Assembly (NCBI GenBank): GCA_018659505.1
Contig: JABJMI010000728.1
Location: 1-20,265 of the forward strand
DNA length: 20,265 bases
Source: Planctomicrobium sp.
GTDB lineage: Bacteria > Planctomycetota > Planctomycetia > Planctomycetales > Planctomycetaceae
Direction of reading: 5' to 3'
A program made the position numbers and the translations under genes. Position 1 is the first letter of the stretch, and the number at the start of each line of letters is the position of its first letter. Shown piece after piece: positions 1 to 5,313 of the stretch. The notes under the pieces were generated by a model. That model worked only from the letters and a program-made list of their open reading frames with translations, did not search any database and was not told where the DNA came from.

Positions 1-557
1 ACGTCATCGGCACCGAGACGTCACTCGCCTTGCAGTTCGGTGTGCCACTCGATGCGATGGTCAACAAGTTCAGCCACGCTCGTTTCGAACCCTCCGGCTG
101 GACGACCAATCCCGACATCCCGGTGGCGAAGTCTGTGGTCGATTACATCTTCCGCTGGCTCGGCATCACCTTCATCGACGGCTACCGCGAAGCGAACACG
201 CCCAACCGCGGCATCGAGTCATCGCCTGAAAGTGGTGAGCCAAACCCGTCTGAGCCCTCTCTTCAAGATGAAGCAGAGGGAGAAGCACAGGACGCCGCTT
301 CAAACGCAGTCAACCGCATCCTCAGCCGTACAAACGGAGCTAGTAACGGTTCCAACGGAAACGGAAGCTCTCCCAGCACAGAGCGATTCATCGCTTCGCA
401 ACAAACCGCAACCCTAGACCAAACCGCCACGCGGGATGAACAATTTGCCCACTTCCAAAGCGACGCCCCCGCATGCGACGCCTGCGGAAGCATCACCGTA
501 AGAAACGGCAACTGCTACCTGTGCCACAACTGCGGACAGAGTATGGGTTGCTCATAA
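1..557 (+). CDS. nrdJ: Vitamin B12-dependent ribonucleotide reductase, C-terminal part (5' end outside window)
   Basis: The frame is open from the first bases and ends with TAA at 555-557, so only the C-terminus is visible. Class II reductases reduce ribonucleotides to deoxyribonucleotides using adenosylcobalamin. The first ~60 residues (LALQFGVPLD, then FEPSGW and VDYIFRWLG) match the conserved end of the NrdJ catalytic domain. A low-complexity linker rich in Ser, Asn, Gly and Glu follows. The last ~27 residues form a Cys-rich tail (CDACGSI, then NGNCYLCHNCGQSMGCS) with three CxxC-type pairs, typical of the NrdJ zinc-binding/redox tail that re-reduces the active site. The linker peptide RFIASQQ is encoded by a copy of the local 16-bp repeat (385-400). 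The family assignment is secure from the tail and the FEPSG region; the internal TTG at about 30 is not the real start. Confidence 0.9.
   Translation, partial: VIGTETSLALQFGVPLDAMVNKFSHARFEPSGWTTNPDIPVAKSVVDYIFRWLGITFIDGYREANTPNRGIESSPESGEPNPSEPSLQDEAEGEAQDAASNAVNRILSRTNGASNGSNGNGSSPSTERFIASQQTATLDQTATRDEQFAHFQSDAPACDACGSITVRNGNCYLCHNCGQSMGCS
385..400 (+). repeat. 16-bp RAYT-linked repeat inside the nrdJ linker
   Basis: GATTCATCGCTTCGCA, a perfect match to the local consensus, lies in frame in nrdJ and encodes part of RFIASQQ in the variable linker before the Cys tail. It is the only copy upstream of the nrdJ stop codon. Confidence 0.85.
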
Positions 558-560
558 AAA

Positions 561-576
561 GATTCATCGTTTCGCA
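561..576 (+). repeat. 16-bp RAYT-linked repeat
   Basis: GATTCATCGTTTCGCA begins 3 nt after the nrdJ stop codon. A perfect 12-nt palindrome, ATTAAATTTAAT, follows at 582-593. Confidence 0.85.
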
Positions 577-614
577 GAATAATTAAATTTAATAGAACGA
601 AAGCACTTTTCATA

Positions 615-657
615 CGAAGCGATAAATCGCCAAGATTTATCGCTTCGCATTTTTTTT
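615..657 (+). terminator. Rho-independent terminator of nrdJ built from two inverted copies of the repeat
   Basis: CGAAGCGATAAATC (615-628) and GATTTATCGCTTCG (634-647) form a perfect 14-bp stem around the loop GCCAA, followed by eight T residues (650-657). Each arm is a copy of the 16-bp repeat in opposite orientation. It sits 58 bp after the nrdJ stop codon, so the repeat pair probably serves as the nrdJ terminator. Confidence 0.8.
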
Positions 658-665
658 ACTCACAC

Positions 666-681
666 GATTCATCGTTTCGCA
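666..681 (+). repeat. 16-bp RAYT-linked repeat upstream of the transposase
   Basis: GATTCATCGTTTCGCA, ending 23 nt before the transposase ATG. It lies where the promoter or 5' leader of that gene would be. Confidence 0.85.
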
Positions 682-704
682 AGTTCAATGCACAATAAGA
701 AACC

Positions 705-1382
705 ATGATCATCGCCCATCATCTCATTTTCACGAACTACGGATACTGGCTCCCCAACGATCCCCGCGGCAGCCTCTCCAGAGAAGTCCTCATCCCGAAA
801 ATCGCCAACCTCGGTCCACACCATTACGGACGAAAACAGAATCAACCCACATCAAAAGAACTCAACGAATTCCGCGAACGTGCTCAAGAAGTTCTAAAAT
901 TCCCGATCATCATCTTCAACAACGAGCAAACCCAAATCATCGCTCGCGGTTTCGCCCAAGCAATCGAGCAATTCAAGTACACCTGCTACGCCTGCGTCAT
1001 CATGCCCGATCATGTGCATGTCATCATCCGAAAACACCGCGACAAAGCCGAACAGATGATCGAAAATCTACAAACCACATCACGAGATTTTTTGCTTGAA
1101 ATCGATCCAACGTTCCGCACTTCAAGTGCCGATTCGTCGTTTAGCACTTCATGTGCAGATTTATCGCTTCGCAATGCATTGCCAGATTCATCGTTTCGCA
1201 AAGACCACCCCATCTGGGGCGGTCCAGGCTACAAAGTCTTCCTCAGCACAACTGCCGACATGCACCGCACAATCAAGTACGTCGAAGACAACCCGATCAA
1301 AATCAAACGCCTTAAACAAACCCATCCGTTCGTGACTCCCTACAACAATTGGCTCCCCGGAAAACACCCCGAACGCAGCTAA
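705..1382 (+). CDS. REP-associated tyrosine transposase (RAYT, Y1 HUH family)
   Basis: This 225-residue protein has the layout of Y1 transposases of the IS200/REP-associated branch, which cut and join single-stranded DNA at hairpins. The metal-binding HUH motif is H103-V104-H105 in MPDHVHVII. The candidate nucleophile is Y192 in KYVEDNPIK, matching the YxxxNP signature of the family. Between the two motifs, residues 134-169 are four tandem 9-residue units (DPTFRTSSA, DSSFSTSCA, DLSLRNALP, DSSFRKDHP) encoded by 27-bp DNA repeats that carry the same 16-bp repeat found around the gene. The start is ATG 705; no clear ribosome binding site is seen. Dense flanking repeats support a RAYT with its cognate repeats. 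Whether it is active cannot be judged, but the frame is intact and both motifs are present. Confidence 0.88.
   Translation: MIIAHHLIFTNYGYWLPNDPRGSLSREVLIPKIANLGPHHYGRKQNQPTSKELNEFRERAQEVLKFPIIIFNNEQTQIIARGFAQAIEQFKYTCYACVIMPDHVHVIIRKHRDKAEQMIENLQTTSRDFLLEIDPTFRTSSADSSFSTSCADLSLRNALPDSSFRKDHPIWGGPGYKVFLSTTADMHRTIKYVEDNPIKIKRLKQTHPFVTPYNNWLPGKHPERS
1104..1211 (+). repeat. Four tandem in-frame 27-bp units inside the RAYT gene
   Basis: Units start at 1104, 1131, 1158 and 1185, exactly 27 bp apart. Units 3 and 4 begin with exact copies of the 16-bp repeat (1158-1173 and 1185-1200); units 1 and 2 are degenerate. Units 1 to 3 also hold small palindromes: GCACTTCAAGTGC, GCACTTCATGTGC and GCAATGCATTGC. 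The period is divisible by three, so the reading frame is kept. Confidence 0.85.
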
Positions 1383-1386
1383 CCGC

Positions 1387-1516
1387 GATTCATCGTTTCA
1401 CAACCCCACAAAACACCAATTGACCGCACCGCCCCCAACGATCCCCCAATCGATTCATCGCTTCGCAGCACCCTGATTGACCACTTCATACCACCAAGCA
1501 GATTTATCGCTTCGCA
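1387..1516 (+). repeat. Three further copies of the 16-bp repeat downstream of the RAYT
   Basis: GATTCATCGTTTCACA at 1387-1402, GATTCATCGCTTCGCA at 1452-1467 and GATTTATCGCTTCGCA at 1501-1516, all in the same orientation as the transposase. The spacers are C-rich and differ in length (49 and 33 nt). This marks the right end of the repeat cluster; no copy was found elsewhere in the window. Confidence 0.85.
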
Positions 1517-1561
1517 AACGAAATAATCCCCCTTGAAATTACCCCCGAATCCCCCTCACCC

Positions 1562-1644
1562 GCAATGACTACACTTCGACCAAGCGAAGAAGCGGCAACT
1601 GTCATCTTTACCACAACCGTGGACAAAACATGGTCTGTAGTTGA
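1562..1644 (+). pseudogene. Decayed second copy of the nrdJ C-terminal tail
   Basis: Reading from 1594 gives GNCHLYHNRGQNMVCS followed by TGA (1642-1644). The genuine nrdJ tail reads GNCYLCHNCGQSMGCS followed by TAA: 11 of 16 residues match at the same spacing to a stop codon, and the 51 nt are about two-thirds identical. Two cysteines of the metal-binding set are replaced (Y and R), so the fragment could not rebuild the site. Similarity fades upstream of about 1570, with apparent small deletions. It lies just beyond the last 16-bp repeat and just before a hairpin and terminator that would suit the end of a gene. I infer a fossil of the nrdJ 3' end displaced by insertion or duplication of the RAYT region. 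Confidence 0.7.
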
Positions 1645-1667
1645 TAATCAACTAAGGGCTAAAACAA

Positions 1668-1693
1668 CCAACTTCGATGCCAGCCGAAGTTGG
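1668..1693. other. Hairpin after the nrdJ-tail fossil
   Basis: CCAACTTCG (1668-1676) pairs with CGAAGTTGG (1685-1693), a perfect 9-bp stem with an 8-nt loop. No T tract follows, so it is not an intrinsic terminator alone. It lies between the fossil stop codon and the terminator at 1709. Confidence 0.5.
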
Positions 1694-1708
1694 AACAACT
1701 GAAAAGTT

Positions 1709-1745
1709 AAAAACCCTCGGTTCAATGAGACCCGAGGGTTTTTTA
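1709..1745 (+). terminator. Intrinsic terminator
   Basis: The A-rich arm ending CCCTCGG (to 1720) pairs with CCGAGGG and the following T run (1732-1744), giving a stem of about 12 bp with an 11-nt loop and six T residues. It may once have been the nrdJ terminator and now bounds the RAYT region on the right. Confidence 0.75.
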
Positions 1746-1812
1746 TTTCGAGTGAGTAGTATGCTGAAGTACAGATTCTGATTGTGGATCATCAACTGAA
1801 TAGAGACGTGAA

Positions 1813-1847
1813 TGCATTGTTCGGGCAGATTCTGCCCGAACAATGCA
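1813..1847. repeat. Perfect 35-nt palindrome upstream of the toxin-antitoxin cassette
   Basis: TGCATTGTTCGGGCAGA (1813-1829) and its exact reverse complement (1831-1847) flank a single T. No T tract follows on the plus strand. It could be a dispersed REP-like element, a transcription stop for leftward transcripts, or a dyad operator. It differs from the 16-bp RAYT repeat. Confidence 0.65.
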
Positions 1848-1883
1848 GAAAATCGTTATAGTTAGACGAAAATAGACCATTAG

Positions 1884-1901
1884 GGGTATCATTTGATACC
1901 C
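1884..1901. promoter_or_regulatory. Candidate operator of the toxin-antitoxin operon
   Basis: GGGTATCA (1884-1891), a TT spacer, then TGATACCC (1894-1901) form a perfect 8-bp dyad 33 bp before the chosen toxin start. MqsA-type antitoxins are known to repress their own operons by binding a palindrome through the C-terminal HTH. The position fits autoregulation, but the site itself is not the E. coli MqsA box. Confidence 0.55.
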
Positions 1902-1934
1902 GACTTGTTTTACTTTTGGAGCTGGACCGATAGA

Positions 1935-2270
1935 ATGAGTGAAGGAGATGCAACCGAACAGGAGTTAATAGAGATCCGCGACTTGGCTTCTCATCCTGAA
2001 TCGGTGCTGACAACAACGAGAGTTGAATACGCCTTTATGGGGCGAAACCTAACAAAGGCAGACATCTGTGATGAAATCATCGCCTTGATTGATGCTGGGG
2101 AGCGCGTCAAAGGCACAACTCTGCATTCTGTTCCGGGTATGCTCGGTCAGAGAGCATTCGAGATGAAACCACGAATCAACGACAGCTTGTACTACATCAA
2201 AGTCGTGCTTCAAATACCCCAAGGCTCTAATAAGACTATGCTGATTCTCTCGGCTCATCCAAATCATTAA
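1935..2270 (+). CDS. MqsR/DUF4258-like toxin candidate
   Basis: A 111-residue protein when started at ATG 1935, which has GGAG 13 nt upstream. A TTG at 1893 is in frame but lies inside the candidate operator, so I reject it. Known MqsR proteins are ribosome-independent mRNA interferases cutting at GCU. The second half resembles that fold: LTKADICDEIIALI, then an LGQRAFEMKP segment, a YYIKVV strand and a terminal LILSAH strand, parallel to the WQDVYRP, VYLKI and LIVSFK segments of E. coli MqsR. A Lys, a Gln and a Tyr stand near the positions of the reported catalytic Lys56, Gln68 and Tyr81, while the last Lys is replaced by His. Overall identity is low, and a DUF4258-type RelE-like protein is an alternative. 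The downstream MqsA-like gene, 16 nt away, is the strongest support. Confidence 0.6.
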   Translation: MSEGDATEQELIEIRDLASHPESVLTTTRVEYAFMGRNLTKADICDEIIALIDAGERVKGTTLHSVPGMLGQRAFEMKPRINDSLYYIKVVLQIPQGSNKTMLILSAHPNH

Positions 2271-2286
2271 ACAGGGAGTTTGACCA

Positions 2287-2859
2287 ATGCAACACAATTG
2301 CCCCCTTTGTGGAAATGAAACACTGGAAGAACGAACCGGCGTCTTTGAGATGGCTGTCCCAGACAACATTCCCGGTGGAGTGATTCAGATTCCGAATGCA
2401 CAGTGGCAGGGTTGCTCAACTTGCAACGAAGAGATTATCCCTGATGAATTGAGCCAAGCGATTCAACAGGAGCGACTCAAGCGATTGGGATTGTTGTCTC
2501 CCGATGAGATTAAACAGATCCGTGCCAAAACAGGATTGAGTGCTGTTGAAATGGCTCAGATGTTGGGGGCTGGAGACAAAAGCTATACCCGGTGGGAAAA
2601 CGGAAAGTCGATTCAGAACAAGTCAACAGACACCTTGCTTCGTGTTGTGGATCAACATCCCGAGATGTTCGCCGACATTGATGCCCAGCGAAGCCTCGAA
2701 CGTAAGCCACTGCTTCAAAGTTACTTCGCAAGTCTTGAAACCTTAAAAGGTGCGAATCAGACGGCGTTGGCTGCCCACGGAGATTCAATGAGTATGATTG
2801 ACCGCGAAGCGATTCGCGAACGATTGTTGGAACTTCAGGCAAAGGCGGAGGGGGCATGA
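2287..2859 (+). CDS. MqsA/YgiT-type antitoxin: zinc ribbon plus XRE-like HTH with C-terminal extension
   Basis: A 190-residue protein with AGGGAG 8 nt before ATG 2287. Residues 1-50 form a zinc-binding head with CPLC (C5, C8) and CSTC (C43, C46), as in MqsA/YgiT. Residues 71-125 are an XRE-type helix-turn-helix (LSPDEIKQIRAKTGLSAVE, then SYTRWENGK), the MqsA DNA-binding arrangement. Classical MqsA is about 131 residues. This protein carries roughly 55 more (SLERKPLLQSYFASLETLK onward), probably helical, of unknown role. It should neutralise the upstream product and repress the operon. Its stop overlaps the next start by ATGA, so it is likely translationally coupled to the peptidase. I infer that the extra tail could contact or be cut by that peptidase; nothing in the sequence proves it. 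Confidence 0.82.
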   Translation: MQHNCPLCGNETLEERTGVFEMAVPDNIPGGVIQIPNAQWQGCSTCNEEIIPDELSQAIQQERLKRLGLLSPDEIKQIRAKTGLSAVEMAQMLGAGDKSYTRWENGKSIQNKSTDTLLRVVDQHPEMFADIDAQRSLERKPLLQSYFASLETLKGANQTALAAHGDSMSMIDREAIRERLLELQAKAEGA

Positions 2860-3707
2860 GTGAGTTTGCTGCCAGCTACCTGCATTTAGAGTCGAAGGAA
2901 CTTGTGGATCATCTTCTCAATGCCGCAGGTCAAAAAGAGCAGCCCCAAGTCAACCCCCATGACCTGTTAGAGTTTCTTAAGCTACAATACATGAGTGTTG
3001 ATTTCGCAACCGAACTGGCACCGGTCGCTCGTGAGACTTTTGATGGCATCACTCCTCGGGCAATGATTTCTTTTCACGACCGATTGATAGCTTCGGATCA
3101 ATCATTGAGTGAGAACCGAACCAGATTCAGCGTGCTCCATGAGATTGGTCACTACATTCTCCCCCAACATCAGAATAGTCTGTATGTTTGTGATGAAGTC
3201 GACATGAGTTTCAGAACTCACTTAACGTATGAACAAGAAGCCAATCGCGTGGCTGCGGATCTCTTGTTTTTAGGAGAGCGTTTTGAGATGGAAGCGAACA
3301 GCCGCCCGGTCACAGCGTCAACCGTGAAATTGCTTGCTGGTCAATTTGGAGCGTCGTTCGAGGCAACAGGACGCCGCATGGTTGAACGCAGTTATCGTCC
3401 ATACTTGTTTGTGAGTTTCACGGATGGGAGTAATTGGGGAGGCAACTGTGGGGCAGAGCCCCAATGGAAAATCCGTTACTGTATTCCCTCGCCATCGTTC
3501 TCAAATCGCTATTTTCAAAAGCTCACTCAGGGCATCGTGCCAACGGAAGTTTGGGCAAAGATCTCAACACCTGGGAGGGATCTCGACCAGAGTGAAACTC
3601 TTACAGTTCAAATTTCCTGTGTCACAGACGCACAGCCGTTACCATTCCACGCAGAGTACTTTTACAATCGGTACAATGTATTTTGTTTCCTTAGACCGGA
3701 GACCTGA
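2856..3707 (+). CDS. ImmA/IrrE-family metallo-endopeptidase
   Basis: A 283-residue protein whose ATG overlaps the preceding stop codon by 4 bp, with a purine-rich GGAGGGGG just upstream. The zincin motif is H95-E96-I-G-H99 in FSVLHEIGHYIL. A downstream acidic/helical motif, YEQEANRVAADLLF (residues 125-138), supplies the usual third ligand Glu. This is the COG2856 layout of ImmA, IrrE/PprI and phage repressor anti-regulators, which cleave XRE-type repressors. The last ~120 residues form an extra domain (SFTDGSNWGGN, WKIRYCIPS) that I do not recognise; it may sense a ligand. Being coupled to a zinc-ribbon HTH antitoxin, its most plausible substrate is that antitoxin (inference). The cytoplasm is expected; no signal peptide is seen. 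Confidence 0.85.
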   Translation: MSEFAASYLHLESKELVDHLLNAAGQKEQPQVNPHDLLEFLKLQYMSVDFATELAPVARETFDGITPRAMISFHDRLIASDQSLSENRTRFSVLHEIGHYILPQHQNSLYVCDEVDMSFRTHLTYEQEANRVAADLLFLGERFEMEANSRPVTASTVKLLAGQFGASFEATGRRMVERSYRPYLFVSFTDGSNWGGNCGAEPQWKIRYCIPSPSFSNRYFQKLTQGIVPTEVWAKISTPGRDLDQSETLTVQISCVTDAQPLPFHAEYFYNRYNVFCFLRPET

Positions 3708-3738
3708 GCAGTGCTGAAAGTCAGTGCCCAATGGACGT

Positions 3739-4344
3739 TCAATTTGGCAAAACGTAATTCGGGGGAAGCGAATCGACCTTCGGTAAATCTGAATCCGGTT
3801 GCTGATCTGGAAAGACAAACTGCCGAGCACTCGACCATTTCCAATCAATGGCACGTTGAGAGAGTCCTCGTTTCACCGGGTTCTCGTGAATGTATTGAAT
3901 CGAAGCTTCAATTGTCTTTGGTTCGAAAATGTTTCGATCATATCCAGGACCTTCTTGCCAATAGCGGAATGTGGTCACTCCCGGTCGTTGACGAATCGTC
4001 AATTTGTCGAGCAGCGGACTTTTCTTCTCGGTCAGCAATTGTTTAATGCGATATGAGTAAGGGCGTTTAATGGCAAAAAGCAACTTTGAGATCGTCGAAG
4101 CATCTCTTTCCGGTAACACCAACAGATGAACATGTTCCGGCATCAAGACGAAGGCGATTAAGCGATAGTGATGCCGCTCGATTGCTCGATCAATACTTTC
4201 AGCGAGCATAACTTGCCACAGATCATTCGTGAGCAAGGGTAGCCGCCGATAACATGAAAATGTCAACTCATGCAGATGCCCCGGTTCATGAATGTGTTTA
4301 ACCCGTTTTCGATGAGCCCGTTTGTGATCAGATTGTGACATCAT
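3739..4344 (-). CDS. REP-associated tyrosine transposase, second type
   Basis: 201 residues from ATG 4344 (an ATG also follows at 4341; an in-frame GTG at 4356 lies inside the adjacent palindrome, so I reject it). HUH motif H71-V-H73 in LMPEHVHLLVLPE and nucleophile Y151 in QYIHENPVKRGL are typical of RAYT/Y1 proteins, as is FRYWQEGPGYDRNIF between them. It differs strongly from the RAYT at 705-1382, with no inserted repeat and a distinct HUH context, so the two belong to different subgroups. It runs towards the peptidase gene with 31 bp between the stop codons. The frame is intact; activity is unknown. The C-terminal basic and aromatic segment (DWKWSSARQF) is the usual hairpin-recognition tail of the group. 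Confidence 0.88.
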   Translation of the reverse strand: MMSQSDHKRAHRKRVKHIHEPGHLHELTFSCYRRLPLLTNDLWQVMLAESIDRAIERHHYRLIAFVLMPEHVHLLVLPERDASTISKLLFAIKRPYSYRIKQLLTEKKSPLLDKLTIRQRPGVTTFRYWQEGPGYDRNIFEPKTIEASIQYIHENPVKRGLSQRAIDWKWSSARQFVFPDQQPDSDLPKVDSLPPNYVLPN

Positions 4345-4354
4345 TAAATCGTAC

Positions 4355-4397
4355 ACCGCTCATTCACTGCTGGCTTGCCCAGCAGTGAATGAGCGGT
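4355..4397. repeat. 43-bp palindrome (19-bp arms) next to the second RAYT
   Basis: ACCGCTCATTCACTGCTGG (4355-4373) and its exact reverse complement (4379-4397) flank the loop CTTGC. It sits 10 bp upstream of the transposase ATG. Perfect long hairpins beside RAYT genes are typical REP/BIME substrates, so this may be the cognate repeat of this transposase. It could also affect its transcription. Confidence 0.75.
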
Positions 4398-4430
4398 AAA
4401 CGCTTGGCAGTTCAAAAAACAAAAGCCCAT

Positions 4431-5078
4431 TCATTTATTTGCCTTCTCGTACTCCCAAAACTTCTTCTCTAACTCTTCCGGCATGGACCAGCTTTCTCCG
4501 TCGTAGCCGTGGTCTTTGAGGAACTGGGCGAAGTAGAGTTTGGCTCCTCGCCAGCAGCCGAAGCGGTAACTGATCGTGAAAGGGCTGATCTTTCCGCCTC
4601 GGTAGCGATGTCGGTGATAGATAGGATCTTCTCGAAACTGACGGAAGACTCGATACAGGTCGAAATAAATATCTTCGTCGGTGTAATGCGGCCGAATCAC
4701 CGCTCGGCATTTTAAGCCCATCGCTTCCCGCAGATTTCCCCAACTCCCAAACCGGTCAGCCACCATTCTGCCCGAGAGACCAGTTGCTCTTAGGAACATG
4801 TTTTCAGTGAGTCGTTCTCCATGCTCAGCGACCTGTTCTTTCATCAATTTTAGAATCTGATCTTTGGAAATCATGTTTCGCGCCCGTGGTGACTCGGGAG
4901 TTAAGCCGACTTCTGTTCGCAAGTTTTTCCAGTTGCCAAACAAGTCGAAGATTACATGCTGAGAAAGCCCCGTCTCCCGTCGAAACGCAGTCAACGTCAG
5001 CGACTCGCCGTACTCCGCAGCAAGTTCCTCAGCCAATCCAAGAACTTCATCACGTGAAACTTTTCGCATCTTCGGCAT
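4431..5078 (-). CDS. Protein made of three homing-endonuclease-associated (HNH) repeats, no nuclease domain
   Basis: A 215-residue protein from ATG 5078 with GAGGAG about 10 nt upstream. It consists of three related modules. Residues 8-59 contain TGLSQHVIFDLFGNWKNLR, residues 71-122 contain TGLSGRMVADRFGSWGNLR, and residues 133-187 contain a diverged SPFTISYRFGCWRGAK. The pattern 'G..s...i...FGsW..l' is that of the HNH_repeat family, usually found as DNA-binding modules attached to homing or phage endonucleases. No HNH, GIY-YIG or LAGLIDADG motif is visible here. It is probably a stand-alone DNA-binding protein, either a regulator or the remnant of a mobile endonuclease. A C-terminal tail is rich in Glu and Lys. 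The function is not known. Confidence 0.72.
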   Translation of the reverse strand: MPKMRKVSRDEVLGLAEELAAEYGESLTLTAFRRETGLSQHVIFDLFGNWKNLRTEVGLTPESPRARNMISKDQILKLMKEQVAEHGERLTENMFLRATGLSGRMVADRFGSWGNLREAMGLKCRAVIRPHYTDEDIYFDLYRVFRQFREDPIYHRHRYRGGKISPFTISYRFGCWRGAKLYFAQFLKDHGYDGESWSMPEELEKKFWEYEKANK

Positions 5079-5213
5079 ACCAAATCACTCCTCACTCTCA
5101 ACAACAAAAGTTGCGCAGAGCGGGACTACTATTTAGCCCTCGCAGTCAGCTCATTGAAGTTGTGAAAACGGGTGCCGATGGGTGATCTATGAGAAATGAC
5201 GTCAATTCCATAG

Positions 5214-5246
5214 AAAAAGCCGGTCGATATTATCGACCGGCTTTTT
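5214..5246 (-). terminator. Bidirectional intrinsic terminator after the desaturase gene
   Basis: AAAAAGCCGGTCGATA (5214-5229) and its exact reverse complement (5231-5246) flank one T, giving a GC-rich stem with A and T tracts at both ends. It lies 68 bp beyond the desaturase stop codon and separates it from the HNH-repeat gene, so that gene must have its own promoter at 5079-5210. Confidence 0.85.
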
Positions 5247-5313
5247 GTTTCTAAGTAATTTACACTTATCTACTGGTAGGCGACGGCTTGATCTTCATCA
5301 GCCTACCGACTTG

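Noticed and set aside
385..1516. CRISPR array
   Set aside because: Repeats are only 16 bp, spacing is irregular, four units are directly adjacent inside a coding frame, and no cas gene is present.
1893..1934. Longer toxin start at TTG 1893
   Set aside because: It overlaps the perfect dyad proposed as operator and has no ribosome binding site. ATG 1935 has GGAG upstream.
3711..4056. Plus-strand ORFs opposite the second RAYT
   Set aside because: They are antisense to an intact transposase with all motifs and show no domain of their own.
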